Source: a virus. From it: a stretch of DNA of 64,000 bases. Under the pieces are notes generated by a model. It did not search any database. It worked only from the letters and a program-made list of their open reading frames with translations, and had not been told where the DNA came from. The translations under genes were made by a program, and so were the position numbers. Positions within the stretch are counted from its first letter, which is position 1. Each line of letters opens with the position of its first letter. Shown in pieces: positions 50,394 through 59,606 of this stretch. The stretch spans positions 162,658 through 226,657 of IMG/VR virus record IMGVR_UViG_3300037010_003311; one strand, 5' to 3'.

Positions 50394-51291
50394 TACCAAC
50401 CTTTGGTTTTATATTACTGGTATCTTGTATAGGGCGTCGATCTATTTTGGTAGGCATTGTATAAACTTTGGGCTCTATAGCTTTTGAACTTGCTACCGAA
50501 ATAATTGGAAGCAATGCTTCTTTAAAATAATCTACACGGTTGCTATTTTTAGGAATAATATAATTATCTATATCTTTACCAAATAAAGACCGAAATTTCT
50601 CCATATATTTATAAATTGTAGGATTTCGTTTATTTGGTTTGTGCCCAGTAATAAACCAAATCTGGCAATCAGGAAAAATTTCTTTTATAAATTTAGCTAT
50701 ATCGATACCATCGTATTCCATCATAAGCCCATCAATATAATTGCAACCACCAATAGTAATATCAAGTAATGCTATATCTATTTTTTTGATTTTACCATCT
50801 CGATGAGGTAGCGATATTATATCACAGGCTTCATCTACCACAAATTCATTATTCACCCGATTATAATCATCTAGAAATTGTTTAACACTGAATGCAGCCA
50901 TAGCACCATCAGCATAAACTATATTTAGGTTATCTAATAAGCTTAAGCTTTCATTATCCTCTACCTCGGTATTAAGTTTAATGGCTTTAAGATCATCAAT
51001 TAAAACCGATATAATACCACCAAAATCATCCATCATAAGAAGCGTCTGAAGATTACTATCTATGGCATTAACCATTTTTATTTTAGGAACTGGAATCGGG
51101 TTATTTAACTTATTAATATTTTTTGGACTAGTATACTCTAGCTCCGGTTCTTGATATTTTGGATCAATATTGCAAGTTCGTTCAGCTGTACAAGGTGTGC
51201 ATTTTAGGTTCCTTACTATATTACCACGAACTACGATTTTATAATCAATTAAACTAAAAATATAACTCAATAATCTTTTCAAACGTTCCAT
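50386..51291 (-). CDS. Receiver-domain protein, putative partner of the histidine kinase, 301 aa
   Basis: Residues about 80-265 form a receiver-like fold: acidic pair Asp88/Asp89 (LLMMDDFGG), phosphoacceptor Asp177 in IALLDITIGG, Thr215 in WFITGHK and Lys248 in YIIPKN. The insert between them (about 95-165) is larger than usual. A cysteine patch CTPCTAERTC lies at 31-40, and the tail is basic. There is no DNA-binding domain, so output may be protein contact. It overlaps the kinase gene by 8 nt. Confidence 0.75.
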   Translation of the reverse strand: MERLKRLLSYIFSLIDYKIVVRGNIVRNLKCTPCTAERTCNIDPKYQEPELEYTSPKNINKLNNPIPVPKIKMVNAIDSNLQTLLMMDDFGGIISVLIDDLKAIKLNTEVEDNESLSLLDNLNIVYADGAMAAFSVKQFLDDYNRVNNEFVVDEACDIISLPHRDGKIKKIDIALLDITIGGCNYIDGLMMEYDGIDIAKFIKEIFPDCQIWFITGHKPNKRNPTIYKYMEKFRSLFGKDIDNYIIPKNSNRVDYFKEALLPIISVASSKAIEPKVYTMPTKIDRRPIQDTSNIKPKVGND

Positions 51292-51294
51292 TTT

Positions 51295-51807
51295 TTATCC
51301 TTTAAAAATTCCAGTAAATTCAACTAATGCTTTTAAAACTGATAATAAGGCATTCTTATTAATAAGGAATAGAATAAAAACTATTACTAAGCTTAGTGCG
51401 AATTTGTATTCTGTTATTAATGAAAAGATATTACCAGTTTTAGGTTCAGTTGCTGCAGCCGTGTTTATAACTATTTGTGGCTGTCCATGGGTTTGAGCTT
51501 CGGCATCTTCTATTCCAACACCCCGATTATGGTGATCACCATTAATTTTTTTAATTTCTCGAAGAATTTTCTTTTCTTCAATTGAAATAAGTTGGTCAAT
51601 AACAACAACAAAGTGTTTTTGTTGTATATTCAGTTGTGTATTAAAATCAGAAGTTATAAGAGTTAAAGTATCTGCCAAGGCCTTATCGAAAGATCTAACA
51701 CTGGTTAATATTTCTGTCATAGTATCAAAATTATCAATATTGCGAATTTCGTACAATGTATGTTTTATATCCTGCAGTGTACTAAGATTTGCTATTTTAT
51801 TTTCCAT
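51295..51807 (-). CDS. Membrane-anchored helical protein, 170 aa
   Basis: A helical N-terminal half (residues 1-90) is followed by a polar linker with HHNRG and QTHGQP and one C-terminal transmembrane segment (ALSLVIVFILFLI, about residues 137-152). It starts just upstream of the receiver gene (3-nt gap) and may complete the signalling unit as a membrane-tethered partner. No known family. Confidence 0.62.
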   Translation of the reverse strand: MENKIANLSTLQDIKHTLYEIRNIDNFDTMTEILTSVRSFDKALADTLTLITSDFNTQLNIQQKHFVVVIDQLISIEEKKILREIKKINGDHHNRGVGIEDAEAQTHGQPQIVINTAAATEPKTGNIFSLITEYKFALSLVIVFILFLINKNALLSVLKALVEFTGIFKG

Positions 51808-51839
51808 TGTTGTTAGTCCAGGTTAAAAAGTTGGTATTA

Positions 51840-52781
51840 TTATTTATTGGAGGCACTCGTATACACGGTATTGAACTCACTCAAAAGCGTTTTATAAATA
51901 CTCTCTCGGGTACCACCATTCTCATAAGTTATAGATTCAGTATTTCCAGTATCTCCATTATCTCCAATAAAATCAAAAATTACATCATTACATTTAAATG
52001 TTTGGGAAAAGATACCTAATGTTGGATTACCACGATCGCCAACTATCTGCTGGAATGGTAGGTTATTTGGATATATACCCATTATTTTAAAAATTGCAAC
52101 TGGTATAGTACTAAATGGTTTAAATACTAATATCCAGAAAGCATCATAATATGGCATCTTGATAAAATATTCAGTTGGGCTCTTCGTTTTATCATTCTCC
52201 ATTAACGTAACATCCCCGCGGCGGAGGGCTTCTATGAATTTAATATGTGTTGAGTTATAAGTCGTTAGATCTAATTTATTAGTATCATGGAAATTTATAC
52301 TAAATTCCCCACTCATTGTTAACTTAGTAGCATAATTTATGTTGCGAAGCCTACCAGAAATAACGTCCGATTCCATTAGTAGAGTTGGGAGATCCGTATT
52401 AAAAACATACTTACCCATATTATGAGCGGCCATTTTAAGCGTTTTGGTACTAACTGCAGTGATTAGATTAGAATTACTATTATTATTGTATTCTTCCAAG
52501 TGTGACGCTTGGAAATAATTTACCCAAGTGCCTGGTTGCATATAAAAATAATTATATCCAGATATAAATGGATTAAAATTAGCATAATTAAAATTTATAT
52601 CTTTAATTATATTAGCCCCAGTTGTTCCACCAAATCGTTTTATAAACTCCGAAGAATTACCTTTTTGAATTTCAGTATCGATCAGCTTTGGTATAAATTT
52701 TGATGGGCTATTATCATCTAAATGATTAAGCATGTCCGTTTCGGTACTAAATGAGAGTGATTGTAATGGTGTTGTTGACAT
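51840..52781 (-). CDS. Probable virion structural protein, 313 aa
   Basis: Unknown family. The sequence is mixed beta-rich, with FGGTTGANIIKDINFNYANF and YYDAFWILVF stretches reminiscent of tail or baseplate subunits. It belongs to the block of large minus-strand genes between the kinase region and the head-type genes. No signal peptide. Confidence 0.6.
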   Translation of the reverse strand: MSTTPLQSLSFSTETDMLNHLDDNSPSKFIPKLIDTEIQKGNSSEFIKRFGGTTGANIIKDINFNYANFNPFISGYNYFYMQPGTWVNYFQASHLEEYNNNSNSNLITAVSTKTLKMAAHNMGKYVFNTDLPTLLMESDVISGRLRNINYATKLTMSGEFSINFHDTNKLDLTTYNSTHIKFIEALRRGDVTLMENDKTKSPTEYFIKMPYYDAFWILVFKPFSTIPVAIFKIMGIYPNNLPFQQIVGDRGNPTLGIFSQTFKCNDVIFDFIGDNGDTGNTESITYENGGTRESIYKTLLSEFNTVYTSASNK

Positions 52782-52796
52782 AATTAACCTTTAGTT

Positions 52797-54077
52797 TTAA
52801 ATCGCATCATATTTAACATTTTTACAAAGTGCAGCTTTAATTCTAAATAGAAGCATTGTTATTACTAATCGTCTAATTTTTTGTTGCTGATTATATACTT
52901 GGGTTGTAAATACTTCACTGAATATCTTTTTACATATTGCTTCAACTAGATTTTTGAATTGTGTAATTTTTAAATCAGTTTGGTTACCAGTTATTTTAGC
53001 AGCATAAGCTGATATATTCATATTACAAATACCAGTTTCATCATGTATATGAAATGCACTCAATACTGCTTCAAAGATAGGTTTTAGAATCTCTTCTTCA
53101 TCTTGAGTATTATCTTTTAAAAAGTTTTCCACTTTATCTAAATAATGTTGTGGAAGTAGAATATTTTTTAGAATCAATCTACTATTCTCAGCATCTATTT
53201 CATACTTTTTAAGGAATAGGGCTCTATTAACTTTATCTGCTAGTTTTTCAATATCCGTACCATGATCAACTTGCTCATACATATCATCCGTACTAGATAC
53301 CATTTTAACATCTTTATTTCCGGCATTATAAGCGGAATAATAATGTTTCTGTACTCCCATAAATATTTGGTCAATTCTTGCCCAAGCTTGTACTAGGATC
53401 TTAATTAAACCATCAGTTGGGTGAAATGGGTCATTACGAATACGCATAGCGTATGTTTCATCCAAGCTTGGTGCAAGATATTCAACTACTAATTGAAATG
53501 GTGTCCGGTACTTTTTAAAGTTATGGCTACCACGCATTACATTATTTAAAATATAAGAAGCAACTTCATCTATACAACCATTTGGGAAATATGTAATTCT
53601 GCGACCATTGTACATTTTGGCATATAATAATGTTAAAGAGTATAATCTCATAAGATGGTCATCTCTCTTTAAACCAACATAGTACAAAAGTAGTAATGTC
53701 TGGTAATAAGAGTCCTGGTGCATAGCATTCCCTTGGAAGAAGTTTGCTTTTTTATAAAATGCATCGGCCACCTGTTTATCTGATAAATTAAGGATCTTTA
53801 GAATTACGTTAGTAAGATTATGTGGGGTTGCAAAAAGATTACAGAAGTTAGTATGATTTAGGGCATCTTGTGAAAATTTTGAAATAACCTGTTTCAATAA
53901 ACTTTTAACTTTATTGTATTCATCTGGATTATTTTTAAAAAAATCATTAGCGTAATCAAAAATAGAAGTTTCGTTCTTATTCGAAACTGGTTGATTAATA
54001 ATAACAGTTGGTGTTGTTGATGTTGTGGACGATTTGGGTGCGGAGGTACTCTCCGCAGGTATTTCTGTTTTTTTCAT
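52797..54077 (-). CDS. Probable virion or assembly protein, 426 aa
   Basis: A Ser/Thr/Pro-rich N-terminus (residues 1-30) precedes a long, mostly helical body with no enzyme motif. The size, helical composition and location suggest a structural or scaffold component. Preceded by AAAGGGTTCGT before the ATG. No known family. Confidence 0.6.
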   Translation of the reverse strand: MKKTEIPAESTSAPKSSTTSTTPTVIINQPVSNKNETSIFDYANDFFKNNPDEYNKVKSLLKQVISKFSQDALNHTNFCNLFATPHNLTNVILKILNLSDKQVADAFYKKANFFQGNAMHQDSYYQTLLLLYYVGLKRDDHLMRLYSLTLLYAKMYNGRRITYFPNGCIDEVASYILNNVMRGSHNFKKYRTPFQLVVEYLAPSLDETYAMRIRNDPFHPTDGLIKILVQAWARIDQIFMGVQKHYYSAYNAGNKDVKMVSSTDDMYEQVDHGTDIEKLADKVNRALFLKKYEIDAENSRLILKNILLPQHYLDKVENFLKDNTQDEEEILKPIFEAVLSAFHIHDETGICNMNISAYAAKITGNQTDLKITQFKNLVEAICKKIFSEVFTTQVYNQQQKIRRLVITMLLFRIKAALCKNVKYDAI

Positions 54078-54095
54078 ACGAACCCTTTCTTTATT

Positions 54096-55589
54096 TTAAA
54101 ATAATGGTCTAATGATACCCATTGCTCCAGCAAAGTTTCTATAATTGAAACGTGTACTTTCTTCGGTATAAGATTGTTCTACCGGAACACTAATGTATTC
54201 TTCTGGTTCAGCCATCGCTTGATCATTGTATAAATCAAAAGTTGTTTGGTCCACATTAGTTGCATCTTTACTCAAAGCCGCATCAGCTACTGCTTTCATA
54301 GCCTCTGCAATATTAACTATACCTTTATCATCTGGTTGATTATCAACCGCCGGCAAATTAGCAGGAGTATATGGTTTGCCGATCTCAACCTCTGGAGCAA
54401 TTGATTGATTTGGTACATTAGTACTAGTATTGTTATTATCAACGAATGTAAGAGTATCATCGCTATCATCAGTATATGTATCGGCAGTATTAGCAGCATC
54501 ATTATCACCATCCTCGCTATCTACATCATTAATAGCATCAACATCTAATATATCATCGGTTAATTCATCATCTTCACTAGTTGGATCTTTATCATCAAAT
54601 TTCCCACTTTCATCCGGATTAACATCTTCTGCATCATCCAATAAACCAAAACCATCTTCATCCGTTTTAAGTACAGGCTGAAATTCAGTAACTGTTTGAG
54701 ATGGTTCAACTGTTACTACGGTAATCTTACCATAACCGATTGGTCCAACACTATCTGTATCACCAAGTGCGTCAGTATCAATATTATTTAAGGTAGTTGC
54801 TTTAATACCATCTGATCCTTGACTTGGATCTGTCATGAAGTTAATACCAATTGATTCATTATAAAGTTCTGGACTAATGGCAACTGTTAACTTTTTAATA
54901 TTTTCATTAAGGCTTTGATACAATGTTCTAGCATTCTCTTCAAACATAGTAAAATATTCCGGACTTTGAGACTCAATGAAGTAGTTAATCTCTTTTCTAG
55001 AATATTCTGGTAAAAGGATATCACGTAGTGCATCAAACATAACTGATTCAAATAGTGCATATTTACTAAAGCTATCGATATCAATATCTGTAACTCCAGC
55101 ATTAATAACATTTTCTAAAAGTAGTTTAGTTTCATGTTCATATTTAGAAAACAATTTATTCTCTAAAAGTGGCTGACTATAGTTTTTAGTTAAATTAGTA
55201 ATAAAATGTTTTTTATAAATCTCTATTTTAGTTGATTCAGCTATTGCTTTATCATAATTGAGTGCTGGTGATATCAATCTTGGCTGGATATCAGCTTCCA
55301 TATGTAGTTTATTAAAAAGTACAATACTTTCAACTATAGTATCTTTGAATTCTTTTAAACGCTTTGGTGATCCAGCAAAATACTTATTACCAAGGTCTAG
55401 TAAAAAGTTACCATCATTAACCATTTTATTTTCAACTAAAAGTTCACGATAGGTAGGAGACCCAACTTTTGATTTTCTATTCTGAAATTTTTTAATTTCT
55501 GCTGACTCTAGTAAAGCTTTTTTGGCTTTACCAGTGCGTTTCATAATCTCGTTTTGAAAAGCGAGCGTACTAAAATTATTTTTTAACAT
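54096..55589 (-). CDS. Probable head/assembly protein with acidic linker, 497 aa
   Basis: The helical N-terminal half (residues 1-220) is followed by a strongly acidic, low-complexity segment (residues about 270-400, runs such as DDAEDVNPDES and DSEDGDNDAA) and a short C-terminal domain. The first 35 residues contain KKALLESAEI, whose LLE-S resembles a prohead protease site. The acidic central part would suit a scaffold or core protein. Unknown family. Confidence 0.58.
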   Translation of the reverse strand: MLKNNFSTLAFQNEIMKRTGKAKKALLESAEIKKFQNRKSKVGSPTYRELLVENKMVNDGNFLLDLGNKYFAGSPKRLKEFKDTIVESIVLFNKLHMEADIQPRLISPALNYDKAIAESTKIEIYKKHFITNLTKNYSQPLLENKLFSKYEHETKLLLENVINAGVTDIDIDSFSKYALFESVMFDALRDILLPEYSRKEINYFIESQSPEYFTMFEENARTLYQSLNENIKKLTVAISPELYNESIGINFMTDPSQGSDGIKATTLNNIDTDALGDTDSVGPIGYGKITVVTVEPSQTVTEFQPVLKTDEDGFGLLDDAEDVNPDESGKFDDKDPTSEDDELTDDILDVDAINDVDSEDGDNDAANTADTYTDDSDDTLTFVDNNNTSTNVPNQSIAPEVEIGKPYTPANLPAVDNQPDDKGIVNIAEAMKAVADAALSKDATNVDQTTFDLYNDQAMAEPEEYISVPVEQSYTEESTRFNYRNFAGAMGIIRPLF

Positions 55590-55598
55590 GATTATTCC

Positions 55599-58500
55599 TT
55601 ATCTATTATATGGGTTTCTTGAAGTTATATTACTTGCGTTATTGGTATATTTATTGTTAAAAACATTTTGATTACCTTGGCCACCAAATCGATTAAACGA
55701 ATTACGATCTTGTGCACCTGGTATACCTGGTATACTTTGTGCGCCTTGTAAAGCACTGGCTTCTTTTGCTATAGCATCAATGTTTTTATCTACTACGCTT
55801 TGAGTTGGGTATTGAGAACCATAAGTACCAGTACCATAATTACTAGCACCAGTAATACCAAGACTTGGTTTTTGATTACCAGTTATTGTATCAAATTCAT
55901 CTTCGTGTTTACCAGGTGTAAATTTTGGACGTATAGATAAATTTTCAATTCCCATCGTTTTAGAAGAATTGTAAGCATTATCTAGTTCATCTTTCTTACC
56001 TGCAAGATCTGAACGCAATTGGTCTAAGCGGTTATTTAAAGTGTATTTTTGCTTATCATCAGAAGACATCGTTATTTGCTTAGTTATACGAGTAATTTCG
56101 TCATTAATACTATTAATCCGCTGTTTTATAGTTGCTGGGTCTGCTTTAGGTTTCATCTGACCAAAAGCTGGATTATCCCAAACGTCTTTATTCCAGTTAA
56201 CTGAGCAACGGTCTTTTAATTCAGTCACTGTAACTTTTTCAAATAGTGGAATACCGGTTAAACTTAAAAAGTCTGGCATCTGTAAGGTTACAGCATCTTT
56301 ATTAGATACAATGAATACAACATTTTCATCTAGACCAATTCTTTTAAGAATATATTTGATCTGGTTGTTTTCATCTAATAGCTTAGTACTTGGTGGCGTA
56401 TTAATTAGGCCACTAATGTAACGCTGTCTATCGTAGAAGTAAACTATATTATAGAGATCTAGTAAAAGCTTATCAGTAAGAATAAAGGACTTGAACTTTT
56501 TAGCTGAAGATTCATTAGATAGTTTTTTTAGAATTGGATTCTTTTCATTTTGTGCTTGCTTTAACATTGCGAGACTAACATCTTTTTTACTAAGTAATAA
56601 GTTACTAATGCGTTTATAAATACAATCTGTAAAAAACTTGCGTAATGATTCCGTGAATCTAATTGGGGTATATGAATCTATACTTTTTTCTAAATCTGCT
56701 ATTGCCGCAGCTATAGCCGTTTCGTAATTAGCTCCAGAATTTGTAAAAGTACTCATTAGTGCAGATAACGGGCCACTATTAGCACTGTTAACATTTAAAT
56801 TAACTTCACTTTGTATAGAATTAATTAAAGCATTTTTAATTTGGTCACGAATACCATTAGTAACACTATTACTTATTGCATCTAGATTTTGCTGTAAAGA
56901 ATCTAGAATTGATGGTAAAGCTTTTTCATCCTGATTTGAATACACATTTGACAATATTTCTTCATTCATAAATTTAATTATAGTATTACTATAAAGATCA
57001 GTTAAATCGGTTTGTATTGTACGAAGGTTGAATTCTAAATCAATCTGTTTAATAGATTTTTCGTTGTCTGCATTTAGACTACCAAAAATAGTTTTTAGTT
57101 GTATCTGTTTCCATAACTGGGAAATGGTCGCATTAATGTTTGCTTTGTCTGCTGGTGCAGCATTTTGTAAGGCAACATTATACTTTGCAATTTCTGCTTG
57201 TAGATCTTTTATACTAAGAGTACTAAGATCATCACCTTTATTATACTTAGATTTTAACTTAGTATTAAACTTAGCACTAAATTGGATAAAGGCTTTATTT
57301 AATTCGGAATTAATCTCGTTACGAAGCCTAGTCATGAAACATGGCATTGCTTCATTATCAATTAATTGAATAATATCATCTTGATTTAAAGTAGTATCCG
57401 CAGCAGTACCTTCTGGATCCATAGAGAGATTCTTAATCGTTAAAGTCTCGGAATTAGATACATCGGTATAAAGTTTATTATTTGCATTAAACTCATACAA
57501 TGCATTAACTAGGCTTAATACACTATTATATTGCTCAGTCTTCTGCATCATGTACTGTCTAAAGATTGGATCAGCATAAGCTCCAGTCTCAGCTACCGAG
57601 TTAGGTACATATCCAGTATGTTTAGGATCAACATCTGGATTCCCAGTGCTGGTATCGTCGAAGAAATTTTGAATTTTATCAAATGATATACTATATAATA
57701 AAGAACTTACGCTCTTAGTATGTGGATAATTATCATCGAACAACTTTAATGTGGTTCCAGTTTTTGCGCCAAAGGCATTGCTTATGTAATTCTTAGTTGA
57801 TTGTAATAGACCAATGTTATTACCTTTAGTCTGCTTCTTAACCATAGAAACCGATACCAAAAGCATAAACATTAATGATATTGGATTAGTACCCTTTTGT
57901 TGAGAAAATTCTATTACTTTAGTTAATTCTGAACGAAAGGTATTGGAATCAGTATCTCCTGTTCGAAGGTCACATAGTCTAATATTGGGAGCAATAATAA
58001 CTTTAATAAAAAGAATAATTAATATAATATTATCAGAATAGTTAATTTCGTTGATTGCACTTTTATTTAAAAGATCGTTAGTCAATAACAAGAAATCATA
58101 CGATGTTGGAATACCATTAGCATTAACGTCTTCTATATAAATTGGAAAATTTATATTATGTTGATAAAATGGATCGTTAATAAGATTAGCATTCAAATTT
58201 TTTAAAGCAATAAATGCTCTTTGTAATCGCAACTGATTAGTATTTAGATTTGGTGCAACTTTTTCTAAATCAACCAAATTCTTATTCTTATTGTTGTTAT
58301 TGTTATTGTTATTGTTGTTATTATTCTTATTCTTATTCTTATTCTTATTGTAAGCCTCTTCTAATAACTCTCGTTGCCATAAGATACTATTTTCATATAA
58401 CTCATTCTTAAAATATTTACGAATAAGAGTTGGAGTAATAAAAATCTGTTCCGATTTGGATATAGTACCAAGGGTTGTACTAATAGCTATCTTATCCGCG

Positions 58501-58628
58501 AACGACTTTATAAGGTAGGAATCTAAACAATACCGTTCACGGATGCTAATATCCACAAGTGGGAAACTACCAAAGCTAATTTTTTTCAAGGGCTCTCCTT
58601 TGACATATTTTTGTATAAACGCATTCAT
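55599..58628 (-). CDS. Large virion-associated protein, 1009 aa
   Basis: A long helical protein with a low-complexity Asn/Lys stretch at about residues 92-117 (NKNKNK then a run of Asn), a central region of mixed helices, and a C-terminal Gly/Asn-rich tail (NNKYTNNASN). It contains no identified enzyme domain. The gene overlaps the upstream gene by 53 nt. Likely a virion, internal or portal-associated structural protein; the family was not recognised. Confidence 0.6.
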   Translation of the reverse strand: MNAFIQKYVKGEPLKKISFGSFPLVDISIRERYCLDSYLIKSFADKIAISTTLGTISKSEQIFITPTLIRKYFKNELYENSILWQRELLEEAYNKNKNKNKNNNNNNNNNNNNKNKNLVDLEKVAPNLNTNQLRLQRAFIALKNLNANLINDPFYQHNINFPIYIEDVNANGIPTSYDFLLLTNDLLNKSAINEINYSDNIILIILFIKVIIAPNIRLCDLRTGDTDSNTFRSELTKVIEFSQQKGTNPISLMFMLLVSVSMVKKQTKGNNIGLLQSTKNYISNAFGAKTGTTLKLFDDNYPHTKSVSSLLYSISFDKIQNFFDDTSTGNPDVDPKHTGYVPNSVAETGAYADPIFRQYMMQKTEQYNSVLSLVNALYEFNANNKLYTDVSNSETLTIKNLSMDPEGTAADTTLNQDDIIQLIDNEAMPCFMTRLRNEINSELNKAFIQFSAKFNTKLKSKYNKGDDLSTLSIKDLQAEIAKYNVALQNAAPADKANINATISQLWKQIQLKTIFGSLNADNEKSIKQIDLEFNLRTIQTDLTDLYSNTIIKFMNEEILSNVYSNQDEKALPSILDSLQQNLDAISNSVTNGIRDQIKNALINSIQSEVNLNVNSANSGPLSALMSTFTNSGANYETAIAAAIADLEKSIDSYTPIRFTESLRKFFTDCIYKRISNLLLSKKDVSLAMLKQAQNEKNPILKKLSNESSAKKFKSFILTDKLLLDLYNIVYFYDRQRYISGLINTPPSTKLLDENNQIKYILKRIGLDENVVFIVSNKDAVTLQMPDFLSLTGIPLFEKVTVTELKDRCSVNWNKDVWDNPAFGQMKPKADPATIKQRINSINDEITRITKQITMSSDDKQKYTLNNRLDQLRSDLAGKKDELDNAYNSSKTMGIENLSIRPKFTPGKHEDEFDTITGNQKPSLGITGASNYGTGTYGSQYPTQSVVDKNIDAIAKEASALQGAQSIPGIPGAQDRNSFNRFGGQGNQNVFNNKYTNNASNITSRNPYNR
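58282..58352. repeat. Simple-sequence repeat encoding Asn/Lys run
   Basis: Tandem triplet units (ttattc/ttgtta type on the plus strand) encode alternating Asn-Lys and a run of Asn. Slippage could change its length between isolates. Confidence 0.85.
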
Positions 58629-59196
58629 TGCAATAATTGTGGTTGTAGTATGGTTTTATTGTGGAATGACCACTACGTATATTACTTGGTGCAGTTTTTA
58701 TAATTTTAAACGTTCTAATATTATCTAACCGAAGTTTATCACTGTACTCTAGAATCAAGTTATCTGTAACTAAATCACTTCCACCAATAATATCAGTATT
58801 AAAACCGGGCCAAAGAGTATCAGCCACAATAAAAGATTTAGTTTCTATATAAATAGGCACTAGTTCAATCGGTAATACTTTAAACGCGTTCTTAATGCTA
58901 GCTAAATACTTACGATACTCTTTTTCTTTAATTCTTAACATAGCTTCTATACCATTTAATATATCTACTCTATTAGGACTAATTTCAAATTTTATATATT
59001 CTGAACAGTTTCTGGAATAGACATATTGATCAATAACCGGTAGAGTACTTGGTATTGATGGTTCTTGGTATATTGGATCTGGCTCCAGTAGTTCTGGTGT
59101 AGGCTCAATTTTTACAACCTCTACATCCTTTACAACCTCTACCTGATCCATAACTTTAGTTCTTGGTTTGAAGGCATCAAGATTTTTTATATCCAT
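58576..59196 (-). CDS. Hypothetical virion-region protein with C-terminal Cys pair, 206 aa
   Basis: A Pro/Glu-rich N-terminus (residues 20-55) precedes an alpha/beta body. The C-terminus has NYCNECVYTKIC, three cysteines that could bind zinc. It overlaps the 1009-residue gene by 53 nt. Both promoter-like elements (TATAGAAATA and AAAACAAATA) lie upstream. No known family. Confidence 0.6.
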   Translation of the reverse strand: MDIKNLDAFKPRTKVMDQVEVVKDVEVVKIEPTPELLEPDPIYQEPSIPSTLPVIDQYVYSRNCSEYIKFEISPNRVDILNGIEAMLRIKEKEYRKYLASIKNAFKVLPIELVPIYIETKSFIVADTLWPGFNTDIIGGSDLVTDNLILEYSDKLRLDNIRTFKIIKTAPSNIRSGHSTIKPYYNHNYCNECVYTKICQRRALEKN

Positions 59197-59223
59197 ATAA
59201 GTCTCTTTTTGTACGGAATTAAC

Positions 59224-59253
59224 TATTTGTTTTTGTTGGTTGTTATTTCTATA
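59224..59253 (-). promoter_or_regulatory. Both promoter-like elements (AAAACAAATA and TATAGAAATA)
   Basis: On the minus strand TATAGAAATA (59244-59253) is followed within 20 nt by AAAACAAATA (59224-59233), 28-57 nt upstream of the start at 59196. It is the only site with both. Confidence 0.42.
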
Positions 59254-59260
59254 TTACTGC

Positions 59261-59308
59261 CCACAGGAAACGAATCAGACCAAGCTATAAAAGGCTTGGT
59301 CTGATTCG
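59261..59308 (-). terminator. 15-bp perfect hairpin plus TTTCCTGTGG box
   Basis: CGAATCAGACCAAGC and its exact reverse complement (59271-59308) with an 8-nt loop, followed by TTTCCTGTGGG on the minus strand. It follows the 82-residue gene. Confidence 0.68.
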
Positions 59309-59323
59309 TGGTTTTCAAAAGGA

Positions 59324-59572
59324 TTATAGAGCGGTACGAGAAACTTTAGCTTGTACCGGATTATTCATATGCTGTACGTACAACTGTCTAGCCATATTAC
59401 CATATCTTTGGAATATAGCTAATCTTGAACTCATTAGTAACTTTTTAGCAAGTTTTGCTTTACGAAAATTAATATCATTATTCTTTGCTGCAATCTGCAT
59501 AGCAAGTACTGCAATTGCAGCATCCATTTTGGCAACAGCTGAACGCTTCACCATAGTTTGTTGTGGCATCAT
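59324..59572 (-). CDS. Small basic helical protein, 82 aa
   Basis: A strongly basic, Ala/Lys/Met-rich helical protein (AVAKMDAAIAVLAMQIAAKN, FRKAKLAKKLLM). The charge would suit an internal head or DNA-binding protein. It lies in the head-type gene block, with its own hairpin downstream. No known family. Confidence 0.6.
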   Translation of the reverse strand: MMPQQTMVKRSAVAKMDAAIAVLAMQIAAKNNDINFRKAKLAKKLLMSSRLAIFQRYGNMARQLYVQHMNNPVQAKVSRTAL

Positions 59573-59606
59573 GTTGTTATATCCTTTTTAATTTTTTTAA
59601 GTAATT

